From NCBI GenBank assembly GCA_946183765.1, contig CAMHDC010000057.1, positions 1-7,408 on the forward strand: DNA of 7,408 nt. The letters run 5' to 3'. The notes below the pieces were generated by a model, which saw nothing but the letters and a program-made list of their open reading frames with translations, ran no database searches and was not told where the DNA came from. This document shows positions 1-6,080 of this stretch, piece after piece. Each line of letters opens with the position of its first letter. Within the stretch, counting starts at the first letter, position 1. This DNA comes from an uncultured Clostridia bacterium (GTDB taxonomy: Bacteria > Bacillota > Clostridia > Christensenellales > CAG-138). The translations under genes were made by a program, and so were the position numbers.

Positions 1-1621
1 TCCTGTCCGCGTCCATGACGGAGTTGAGCCGCTGGGCGATGATGATCTTGGTGGTGCTGGGACAGACGTTCCGAAACGCCTCCCGGATGGCCTGGTCCGT
101 GGCGGTGTCCACGGCGCTGGTGGAGTCGTCCATGATGAGGATCTTGGGATTCTTCAGCAGGGCCCGGGCGATGCACAGCCGCTGCTTCTGACCGCCGGAC
201 ACGTTGACGCCGCCCTGCCCCAGGTCCGTATCATAGCCCTTGGGGAAGGACATGATGAAGTCGTGGGCGCAGGCCGCCTTGCAGGCTTCCTCGATGGCCT
301 CGTCCGTGGCGTCGGGATCGCCCCACCTCAAGTTCTCCCGGATGGTACCGGAGAACAGCACGTTCTTCTGGAGCACCATGCCGATGGCGCCGCGCAGGGC
401 GTCGGTGGAGTATTCCTTCACGTTCACGCCGCCCACCTTCACTTCCCCGGCGGTGGCCTCGTAGAGCCGGGGGATCAGCTGGACCAGGCTGGTCTTGCCG
501 CTGCCGGAGCCGCCGATGACGCCGATGACCTCGCCGCTTCGGATATGCAGGTCGATGTCGGCGAGGGTGGGGTTCTCGTCGGTGCCGGTATAGGAGAAGT
601 CCACGTGATCAAAGTCGATGGAGCCGTCCTTCACCTCGACGGTGCTGGACCGGTTTTCGTCGATGTCCGGCACCTCGTCCAGCACCTCCACCAGACGCTT
701 GGCCGACGCGGAGGACATGATGAGCATCATGAAGTACATGCTGAGCATCATGAGGGAGATCAGAATGGAGCTGATGTAGGAAATGAAGCTGATGAGCTCG
801 CCGGAGGACATCTGCCCCGTGGCCACGTGGCTGCTGCCGATGCCCACCACCGCCAGAATGCAGGCGTACATGGTCAGGGTCATGAGGGGGCCGTTGAGGA
901 TCAGGATCTTCTCCGCGCTGAACTGCGCGTCCCGCACGTCCCGGGCGCTCTTCTTGAATTTCTTCGTCTCATAGTCCCCCCGGACGAAGGCCTTCACCAC
1001 TCGGATGCCGATCAGATTCTCCTGGGTGGAGGCGTTCATGTCGTCGTACCGATGGAGCATGGCGATGAACCGGGGATGGGCCTTGGTGCCGATAAGGACG
1101 AGGCACCCGGCCAGGACCGGCAGGGCGCACAGCAGCACCAGCGACAGCCGGCCGGAGATGCGGATGGCCATGAAGGTGGCCAAGATGAGCTGGGCCGGGG
1201 AGCGCATGGCCATGCGGATGGTCATCTGGAAGGACTGCTGCACGTTGGTGATGTCGTTGGTCATGCGGGTGATCAGCGACGGGGTGGTGAAGCGGTCCGT
1301 GTTCTTGAAGGAGAAATCCTCCACCGCGCCGAAGACGGCGTTCTGCAGGTTCATGGCGAAGCCCGTGGAGGACCGGGCGCCGAAGATGACGCCCAGCATG
1401 CCGAGAACCATGGCGCCGACGGTAAGCAGAATCATGACGGCCCCCATGCGGTACACGTAGGCCGTGTCCCCCAGTTCGATGCCGTTGTCGATGAGCAGGG
1501 CCATGTATTTGGGGATCAGCACCTCGAAGACCACCTCGCCGATCATGCAGACGATGGTCAGGATGGCCGGATATCTGTACTTCCCCACGAAGCCCAGCAG
1601 GCGTTTGATGGTATACTTCAT
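1..1621 (-). CDS. ABC exporter half-transporter, degenerate-site subunit (3' end truncated by window edge)
   Basis: Fused membrane and ATPase subunit of a type IV (MsbA/LmrA-like) ABC exporter, acting in the cytoplasmic membrane, probably in efflux of drugs or other hydrophobic compounds. The 540 visible codons start at ATG 1621-1619 and reach the window edge without a stop. Residues about 17-300 hold the hydrophobic transmembrane segments, with a typical ENLIGIRVVKAF coupling region between them. The nucleotide-binding domain follows: A-loop Tyr344, Walker A GGSGSGKT (370-377), Q-loop Gln418, signature SGGQ (475-478), Walker B ILIMD ending at Asp498, D-loop SAVD. The residue after Walker B is Asp499, not the catalytic Glu, and the switch His is replaced by Gln530 (IIIAQR). 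This combination marks the degenerate half of heterodimeric exporters such as BmrCD, LmrCD and TM287/288. A canonical partner is therefore expected beyond the left edge. The start has a good ribosome site and overlaps the end of the MarR gene by 4 bases. The substrate cannot be inferred. Confidence 0.95.
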   Translation of the reverse strand, partial: MKYTIKRLLGFVGKYRYPAILTIVCMIGEVVFEVLIPKYMALLIDNGIELGDTAYVYRMGAVMILLTVGAMVLGMLGVIFGARSSTGFAMNLQNAVFGAVEDFSFKNTDRFTTPSLITRMTNDITNVQQSFQMTIRMAMRSPAQLILATFMAIRISGRLSLVLLCALPVLAGCLVLIGTKAHPRFIAMLHRYDDMNASTQENLIGIRVVKAFVRGDYETKKFKKSARDVRDAQFSAEKILILNGPLMTLTMYACILAVVGIGSSHVATGQMSSGELISFISYISSILISLMMLSMYFMMLIMSSASAKRLVEVLDEVPDIDENRSSTVEVKDGSIDFDHVDFSYTGTDENPTLADIDLHIRSGEVIGVIGGSGSGKTSLVQLIPRLYEATAGEVKVGGVNVKEYSTDALRGAIGMVLQKNVLFSGTIRENLRWGDPDATDEAIEEACKAACAHDFIMSFPKGYDTDLGQGGVNVSGGQKQRLCIARALLKNPKILIMDDSTSAVDTATDQAIREAFRNVCPSTTKIIIAQRLNSVMDADR

Positions 1622-2103
1622 TTCTTCTCCTTCCGTTTGTCCGCTTCCATAAGGGAGCCGAAGACCTGGTTGGGGCTGAGGTCGCGGCCGCCCAGGTTGT
1701 CCATCATCTGATCCAGCACCCGGGAGAAGACGGAAAGGTCCGCCGCCTCGATGCCTTCAAAGGTCCGTTCATTCACCCGATCCAGCATGGCCCGCTTGTC
1801 CCTCGTCAGCGACGCCCCAGCTTCGGTGACGAACAGCTGGTTCTTCCGCCGGTTCACCGGATCCACCCGCCGCTCCAGCAGGCCCTCCTGCTCGAGGCGC
1901 TTACAGCTTGCCGCCACGGAGGCCGCAGAGATATACAGGAAATCGGCGATCTCCCCCTGGGTGCAGCCGGGATGCTCCAGCACGTAGGCCATGAGGGGCA
2001 CGGGGATCAGCTTCTGTCCCAATCGCTCCCGCTCCCGGTTCAGGGCCGTGCGTCGGAGGACGTGCACCAGGGCCATCTTCTTGGACAGCTCCTCAACTTG
2101 CAT
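1618..2103 (-). CDS. MarR-family transcriptional regulator
   Basis: A 161-residue winged helix-turn-helix protein of normal MarR length that should bind DNA as a dimer in the cytoplasm. The N-terminal helix (about 5-30) and C-terminal helices (about 95-145) would form the dimer interface. The helix-turn-helix spans roughly Thr48-Glu73 (TQGEIADFLYISAASVAASC), followed by a wing at about 77-93 containing DPVNRRKNQLFVT, a slightly divergent form of the usual wing with its conserved Asp and Arg residues. The start ATG 2103-2101 has an AGAAAGGA ribosome site 7 bases upstream. It is the first gene of an operon with the ABC exporter (ATGA overlap at 1618-1621), the standard arrangement in which a MarR repressor controls an efflux pump and is released by a ligand. 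The perfect palindrome over its own promoter supports autorepression. The ligand is unknown. Confidence 0.93.
   Translation of the reverse strand: MQVEELSKKMALVHVLRRTALNRERERLGQKLIPVPLMAYVLEHPGCTQGEIADFLYISAASVAASCKRLEQEGLLERRVDPVNRRKNQLFVTEAGASLTRDKRAMLDRVNERTFEGIEAADLSVFSRVLDQMMDNLGGRDLSPNQVFGSLMEADKRKEKK
1627..1632 (-). promoter_or_regulatory. Ribosome binding site of the ABC exporter gene
   Basis: AAGGAG on the minus strand lies 5 bases before ATG 1621-1619, inside the last codons of the MarR gene. It fixes the exporter start at the codon that overlaps the regulator's TGA, so this gene can initiate on its own as well as by coupling. Confidence 0.8.
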
Positions 2104-2110
2104 AATCGTT

Positions 2111-2118
2111 TCCTTTCT
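2111..2118 (-). promoter_or_regulatory. Ribosome binding site of the MarR gene
   Basis: AGAAAGGA on the minus strand, 7 bases before ATG 2103-2101. It supports this Met as the start of the regulator. Confidence 0.75.
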
Positions 2119-2129
2119 GCATAAAAGTA

Positions 2130-2158
2130 AATAGTTAACTGTTAAACAGTTAACTATT
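2130..2158. promoter_or_regulatory. 29-bp perfect inverted repeat, probable MarR operator
   Basis: Two 14-bp arms, AATAGTTAACTGTT and its exact complement, flank a single central base. Each arm contains AGTTAACT, itself palindromic (2133-2140 and 2148-2155), so the site is a nested dyad with 15-bp periodicity, about one and a half helical turns. It overlaps the last three bases of the -10 box and covers the expected transcription start near 2149, so a bound dimer, or two dimers, would block initiation. MarR proteins typically bind such AT-rich palindromes in their own promoters. That this regulator binds here is inferred from position. Confidence 0.85.
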
Positions 2159-2183
2159 ATAGTCCTACATATCGGTTTGTCAA
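2156..2183 (-). promoter_or_regulatory. Sigma-A promoter of the MarR/ABC exporter operon
   Basis: On the minus strand a perfect -35 box TTGACA (2183-2178) and a perfect -10 box TATAAT (2161-2156) are separated by 16 bases. The expected start is near 2149, giving a leader of about 46 bases before the MarR ATG. A promoter this close to consensus should be strong when not repressed, which fits the overlapping operator. Its -35 box begins 13 bases after the stop codon of the upstream ATPase gene. Confidence 0.88.
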
Positions 2184-2196
2184 TGGGTATTTTTCT

Positions 2197-2916
2197 CTAT
2201 TCCTCCAAAAGGCTGTGCAAAATGCGTTTGCGGTCGGAGAGGAAAAGGCTGGTGATCTGGTAGCTGTCCGTGTCCTCGTAAGCGATGGGATGGACGGGGC
2301 CGTCGTCGAAGGAGAGGATGGCTGCGTCGGGGATCCCCAGCAGAATGGGCGAATGGGTGACGAGGAAAAACTGAGCCCCTGCCCGGGCGCAGACGTATAT
2401 CTCCCGCAAAAGGGTCAGCTGCCGCTGAGGGGAGAGGGCCGCCTCGGGCTCGTCCAGCAGATAGACCCCGCCGGGCCGGAAGTTGTTCTGTGCCGTGGCG
2501 AGAAAGCTCTCCCCGTGGGATTTCTTATGGAGATTCTGAGGCACGCCCCCGGGGCCGCGGCTGTACTCGTCCTCCGCCGTGGCCACGTTGTAAAAGCTCT
2601 CCGCCCGCAAAAAGTAGCCCCACCGGGCCTTCTTCGGGCCCTTGACCAGGCGCATATGCTGATTTAGCTCGGAGTGGGAATCGAAGGTGGAAAAGGAATA
2701 ATTCCTGGTGCCGCCCTCGGGATTGAAGCCATAGCTCACGGCCATGGCCTCCAGGAGGGTGGATTTGCCGCTGCCGTTCTCCCCCACGAAGCAGGTGACG
2801 GGCTTTTCAAAATCCACCCGCTCCACCCCGGCGACGGCCGGGATGTTCCAGAGGTAGCTGTCCTTCCCTACCCCGTCCCAGTCCATGCAGGCGGCGCGGA
2901 TAAACAGATCGCTCAT
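2197..2916 (-). CDS. ABC/SMC-like AAA-family ATPase (COG3910 type)
   Basis: A 239-residue soluble predicted ATPase with a Rad50/SMC-like head but no room for a coiled-coil arm. From the chosen start: Walker A GENGSGKST (45-53), preceded by a strand in CFVGENG; a signature-like motif SHGESF (133-138) in the position of the ABC LSGGQ; Walker B YLLDEPEAALSP with Asp155 and catalytic Glu156; and switch His188 in THSPI. The family-typical stretch NPEGGTRNYSFST follows the first helix. All nucleotide-site residues are intact. I chose ATG 2916-2914 because it overlaps the hflX stop as ATGA and immediately precedes the conserved region. An in-frame ATG at 2943 would add nine residues. No strong ribosome site is visible, so it is probably translated by coupling to hflX. 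The cellular role of this family is not established to my knowledge. Linkage to hflX hints at translation or stress. Confidence 0.9.
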   Translation of the reverse strand: MSDLFIRAACMDWDGVGKDSYLWNIPAVAGVERVDFEKPVTCFVGENGSGKSTLLEAMAVSYGFNPEGGTRNYSFSTFDSHSELNQHMRLVKGPKKARWGYFLRAESFYNVATAEDEYSRGPGGVPQNLHKKSHGESFLATAQNNFRPGGVYLLDEPEAALSPQRQLTLLREIYVCARAGAQFFLVTHSPILLGIPDAAILSFDDGPVHPIAYEDTDSYQITSLFLSDRKRILHSLLEE

Positions 2917-4682
2917 GGTTCCAGACGGCCCTTGATCTTCCAAAGCTTGTCCTCGGCGATGAGGACCTTGACCCGGGTGCCGGTCTCCTCGTGGGCTTCC
3001 TCCAGGATGTTGCCTGCGGCCCGGAGGGCCTGCATGGCGTCGTACTTCTCATAGGGGATGAACAGCTCCATGAGCCGCTGGCCCTGGTTGAGCTTGTCCT
3101 CCGCCTTGGCTAGGAGGTCGTCGAGGCCCTGGCCCGTGAGGGCGCTGATGTGGACGAAATCGCCCCGGTGGGCGGGCAGGGCCCCCTCCTTGTCGACCTT
3201 GTTGTAGACGTCGATGCGGGGGGTGTCCCCGGCGCCCAGGGAGGCGAGGACCTCGCTGACCACCTGCATCTGTACCTCGTAGTGAGGACAGCTGCTGTCG
3301 ATGACGTGGAGGATGAGGTCGGCGTCCCGGACCTCCTCCAAGGTGGATCGAAAGGCTTCGATCAGGTCCGTGGGGAGCTTGTTGATGAAGCCTACGGTGT
3401 CGGAAAGGATGCAGGCCGTGCCCTGGGGCAGGATGATCTGCCGGACCACCGGGTCCAGGGTGGCGAAGAGCTTGTCCTCGGCCAGGACCGAGGCGTTGGT
3501 CAGGGCGTTGAGCAGCGTGCTCTTGCCCGCGTTGGTGTAGCCCACGAGAGCGATGAGGGGCACGCCGGTCTTTTTCCGGGCGGTGCGCCGAAGGGACCGC
3601 TGGCCCTCCACCTCCTTCAGCTCCTCCTTCAATTCGAAGATGCGGCGGCGGATCCGGCGGCGGTCGATCTCCAGCTTCTTTTCGCCGGGGCCTCTGGCGC
3701 CCACGCCCGCGCCCTGGCGGGAGAGGGCCAGGCCCGTGCCCAGCAGCCGGGGCAGCCGGTATTGGAGCTGAGCCAGCTCTACCTGCAAGCGCCCCTCCCG
3801 GCTGGTGGCCCGGGTGGCGAATATGTCCAGGATCAGCATGGTCCGATCGATGACCGGGGTGCAGAGGATGTCCTCCAGGTTCCGGATCTGAATGGCGGAG
3901 AGCTCGTCGTCGAAGATGAACAGGTCCGCCTCCGTGGCGCTGGCCAGCAGCCGCAGTTCGTCCGCCTTGCCGGAGCCGATGTAGGTGGCGCTGTCGACGG
4001 AGCGCTTTTTCTGGCTCTCCCGGCGGATCACGTCCACGCCGGCGGTCTTCGCCAGCTCCTCCAATTCGGACAGGGTGTCATAGCCCTCGTTGTTCTCGAT
4101 GCCCACCAATATGGCTCGCTCCGGCTTCGTTCCGGCCACGTCCACGGCGGGGGCCTTCAGGCGCTGGTCCGCCTCCAATATGGCGTCCAGCAGGCCCCGC
4201 TGGGGCAGCCGGTCATAGCGCAGGGGGCCGTACACAAGGGGCTTGCGCTCCTCGTCTACCACCTCGCCCACGAAGGCCGCGTAGAAGCTGGTGGGTCGCC
4301 CCTCCTTCACGCCGACGGCGCACATGGCGTCCAGGCGCATGGCGTTGAGGGTGCCCAAATCTACGTCCGAAAGGTACCCGCTGCCGTTGGGATGGGTGTG
4401 GATGCAGCGGACGCCGCAGAGCCGGTCCACGTTTCGAACCAGGCGCATTTCGGGCATGGACACGGTCCGATCGTCGCCGACGGACACGTCCTTGATGAGC
4501 CCGGCCCGGGAGATGTAGACGCTGATCTCCCGGTTGATCCGGCCCGTGAAAGCGCACAAAGCTTCCAGCAGCTCCCGGGAGGCGAAGGTGCCCGCGGGCT
4601 GGTCCATGTCGTAGAGGGTCTTCATTTCGTCCAGCAGCACGTCGCGGATGCCGCTGATATTTCCGTTTATCTTCTGTTCCAT
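2913..4682 (-). CDS. hflX: Ribosome-associated GTPase HflX with JAMM-like N-terminal extension
   Basis: HflX binds the 50S subunit and, in other bacteria, splits stalled or antibiotic-bound ribosomes at the cost of GTP. This 589-residue protein is longer than the roughly 430-residue E. coli form because of an extension of about 185 residues. The core begins near Ala190 (AILVGIENN), with YIGSGKADEL (234-243), FDDELSAIQIRNLE (257-270) and the HflX-specific GARGPGEKKLEIDRRRI segment (328-344). The G domain has G1 GYTNAGKST (381-389), G3 DTVGF (428-432), G4 NKVD (494-497) and G5 SALTG. The extension contains HTHP (95-98), Ser105 and Asp108 with an upstream Glu52, the pattern of a JAMM/RadC metal site. 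The start ATG 4682-4680 lies only 7 bases after the -10 box, so the mRNA should be leaderless. The stop overlaps the next gene's start by 4 bases. Confidence 0.96.
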   Translation of the reverse strand: MEQKINGNISGIRDVLLDEMKTLYDMDQPAGTFASRELLEALCAFTGRINREISVYISRAGLIKDVSVGDDRTVSMPEMRLVRNVDRLCGVRCIHTHPNGSGYLSDVDLGTLNAMRLDAMCAVGVKEGRPTSFYAAFVGEVVDEERKPLVYGPLRYDRLPQRGLLDAILEADQRLKAPAVDVAGTKPERAILVGIENNEGYDTLSELEELAKTAGVDVIRRESQKKRSVDSATYIGSGKADELRLLASATEADLFIFDDELSAIQIRNLEDILCTPVIDRTMLILDIFATRATSREGRLQVELAQLQYRLPRLLGTGLALSRQGAGVGARGPGEKKLEIDRRRIRRRIFELKEELKEVEGQRSLRRTARKKTGVPLIALVGYTNAGKSTLLNALTNASVLAEDKLFATLDPVVRQIILPQGTACILSDTVGFINKLPTDLIEAFRSTLEEVRDADLILHVIDSSCPHYEVQMQVVSEVLASLGAGDTPRIDVYNKVDKEGALPAHRGDFVHISALTGQGLDDLLAKAEDKLNQGQRLMELFIPYEKYDAMQALRAAGNILEEAHEETGTRVKVLIAEDKLWKIKGRLEP

Positions 4683-4689
4683 GGGGAAA

Positions 4690-4718
4690 AGTATACCATG
4701 GCCGATGGGGATTGTAAA
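4690..4718 (-). promoter_or_regulatory. hflX promoter, predicted leaderless
   Basis: On the minus strand TTTACA (4718-4713), a 17-base spacer and TATACT (4695-4690) form a near-consensus sigma-A promoter. Only 7 bases separate the -10 box from the hflX ATG at 4682, so transcription should start at or within a base or two of the start codon. No Shine-Dalgarno sequence lies in those bases, which read TTTTCCCC with the end of the box. Confidence 0.72.
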
Positions 4719-4728
4719 CGAAAACCGG

Positions 4729-4756
4729 TTGTATGTTTCCCGAAACCTGATATAAT
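4729..4756 (+). promoter_or_regulatory. Promoter of the aminopeptidase/LUD operon (extended -10)
   Basis: TTGTAT (4729-4734), 16 bases, TATAAT (4751-4756), with a TG one base before the -10 box (extended -10 type). The expected start is near 4763, giving a short leader of about 23 bases. The spacer contains a small dyad, GTTTC-CC-GAAAC (4735-4746). The -35 box is 10 bases from that of the divergent hflX promoter. Confidence 0.78.
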
Positions 4757-4771
4757 GGAGGCAGCGATCAT

Positions 4772-4779
4772 AAGGGAGG
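4772..4779 (+). promoter_or_regulatory. Ribosome binding site of the M18 aminopeptidase gene
   Basis: AAGGGAGG lies 6 bases before ATG 4786-4788. It decides the start: an in-frame TTG at 4780 directly abuts the site and cannot be the start codon. Confidence 0.88.
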
Positions 4780-4785
4780 TTGTAT

Positions 4786-6078
4786 ATGAAACAGGATATC
4801 CAGGCGTTGATGGCATTTTTGTCCCGATCCGTGTCCCCCTATCACGGGGTGGCGGAGGTGCTGCGCATCCTAGAGGAGGAAGGATTTGAAGATCTGCCCC
4901 TCACCGGCGACTGGCAGCTTTCCCCCGGCGGCAAGTACCGGATCGACTGCCGGGGCACCATGGCCGTAGGATTCACCGTGGGCGAAACCTTTGCGCCCCA
5001 GGACGGGTTCCGGGTGGCGGCCAACCACATGGACTGGCCCTGCTTCTACATCAAGCCCAACCCGGAGCAGGTGGCGGCGGGGTGTTTGAAGCTGAGTGTG
5101 GAGCCCTACGGCGGCCTCATTCACAGCACCTGGATGGATCGGCCATTATCCTGCGCGGGCCTTGTGACCCTCAAGGGCGAGAAGGCCATGGCGCCGGAGC
5201 ACCGGCTCTTCGACTTCGGCCGGCCCCTGTTCACCATCCCGAATCTCGCCATCCACATGAACCGGGAAGTCAACAAGGGCGTGGCCCTGGACCCCGCCAA
5301 GGATCTGCTGCCCCTTGCCGCCACGGTGGAAAAGGAATTCAACAAGGACGGCTTCTTCCTCAAAAAGGTGGCCGAGGCCATGGGCGTGGCTCCGGAGGAC
5401 ATTCTCTCCTTCGATCTGGTGCTCTATAACACCGAGGCGCCCGCCCTGGTGGGATTCGACGGCGAGCTGCTGTCCGCGCCGCGGCTCGACAATCTGACGT
5501 CCGCCTTCGCCTGCCTCGCGGGCATCACCGGTCCCCAGCGGAAGACCGGCGTGAACATCGCCGCCTTCTTCGACAACGAGGAGGTGGGCAGCCGCACCAA
5601 GACCGGCGCCGACAGCGATACCCTGAACTTCATCACAGAAAAGATCGCCTCCGCCCTGGGCCTCGATCGGGCCGGGTATCTCAACGCCCTCCTCTCCGGG
5701 TTCCTCCTGAGCTGCGACGTGGCCCACGCCCTCCATCCCAACAAGATGGAGATGTACGACAACGGGGTCTGCGCCCTCCTGAACAGGGGCGTCACCGTCA
5801 AGATGAACTACGCCCAGAAGTACGCCACGGACGCCGTGGGCGTGGGCATCGTGGAGGGCCTCTGCAAGGCGACGGGCATCCCCTTCCAGCAGTTCATGAA
5901 CAAGGCGGGCAGCGCCGGCGGCGGCACCCTGGGCAAGTTCACGGCCACCAATCTCTCCATGCGGTCCGCGGACATCGGCGTGCCGATCCTGGCGATGCAC
6001 TCCAGCCGGGAGCTCATGGGCGCTCAGGATCAGCAGACCATGAACAACCTGGTCAGCGCCTTCTTCGCCGAGAATTGA
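4786..6078 (+). CDS. apeB: M18-family metalloaminopeptidase
   Basis: A 430-residue cytosolic dinuclear-zinc aminopeptidase of the M18 family (aspartyl aminopeptidase/ApeB type), of normal length, which removes N-terminal residues from peptides, usually as a large tetrahedral oligomer. Predicted metal ligands are His81 (NHMDWP motif, with Asp83), Asp235 (RLDNLTS), Glu266, Asp311 (LLSCDVAHALHPN) and His405 (LAMHSSREL); Glu265 in FDNEEVGS is the likely general base. Other family blocks are YGGLIHSTWMDRPLS (108-122), IPNLAIHMNR (151-160) and KMNYAQKYATD (339-349). Deviations from the usual family motifs are HMDW in place of HTDS, and SAGGGT near 376-381 where a P-[CG]-G-S-T block is expected, so specificity may differ from characterised members. 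There is no signal peptide. The start is ATG 4786, set by the ribosome site. The LUD gene follows after two bases. Confidence 0.95.
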   Translation: MKQDIQALMAFLSRSVSPYHGVAEVLRILEEEGFEDLPLTGDWQLSPGGKYRIDCRGTMAVGFTVGETFAPQDGFRVAANHMDWPCFYIKPNPEQVAAGCLKLSVEPYGGLIHSTWMDRPLSCAGLVTLKGEKAMAPEHRLFDFGRPLFTIPNLAIHMNREVNKGVALDPAKDLLPLAATVEKEFNKDGFFLKKVAEAMGVAPEDILSFDLVLYNTEAPALVGFDGELLSAPRLDNLTSAFACLAGITGPQRKTGVNIAAFFDNEEVGSRTKTGADSDTLNFITEKIASALGLDRAGYLNALLSGFLLSCDVAHALHPNKMEMYDNGVCALLNRGVTVKMNYAQKYATDAVGVGIVEGLCKATGIPFQQFMNKAGSAGGGTLGKFTATNLSMRSADIGVPILAMHSSRELMGAQDQQTMNNLVSAFFAEN

Positions 6079-6080
6079 GC

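Noticed and set aside
263..1711. Long open frame on the plus strand (482 codons)
   Set aside because: It is antisense to the ABC exporter and the end of the MarR gene. The translation is low-complexity, rich in His, Gly, Asp and Ala, as expected from G/C-rich third positions of the real gene. No family resemblance or ribosome site.
2197..2943. ATPase start at the more upstream ATG (2943)
   Set aside because: It would overlap hflX by 31 bases and add nine residues outside the conserved region. The ATG at 2916 forms the compact ATGA junction. The upstream start is not excluded.
4780..4785. TTG at 4780 as the aminopeptidase start
   Set aside because: It directly abuts the AAGGGAGG ribosome site, leaving no spacing. 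ATG 4786 has the correct spacing of 6 bases.
3150..4889. Long open frame on the plus strand (579 codons)
   Set aside because: It is antisense to hflX, runs through both promoters of the divergent region and into the aminopeptidase start in another frame. Composition is low-complexity and it resembles nothing known.
5146..6000. Minus-strand open frame of 284 codons
   Set aside because: Antisense shadow of the M18 aminopeptidase, whose frame carries every expected motif.
6075..6080. TTG at 6075 as the LUD protein start
   Set aside because: It overlaps the aminopeptidase stop without a ribosome site. ATG 6081 is two codons later and is the more efficient codon.
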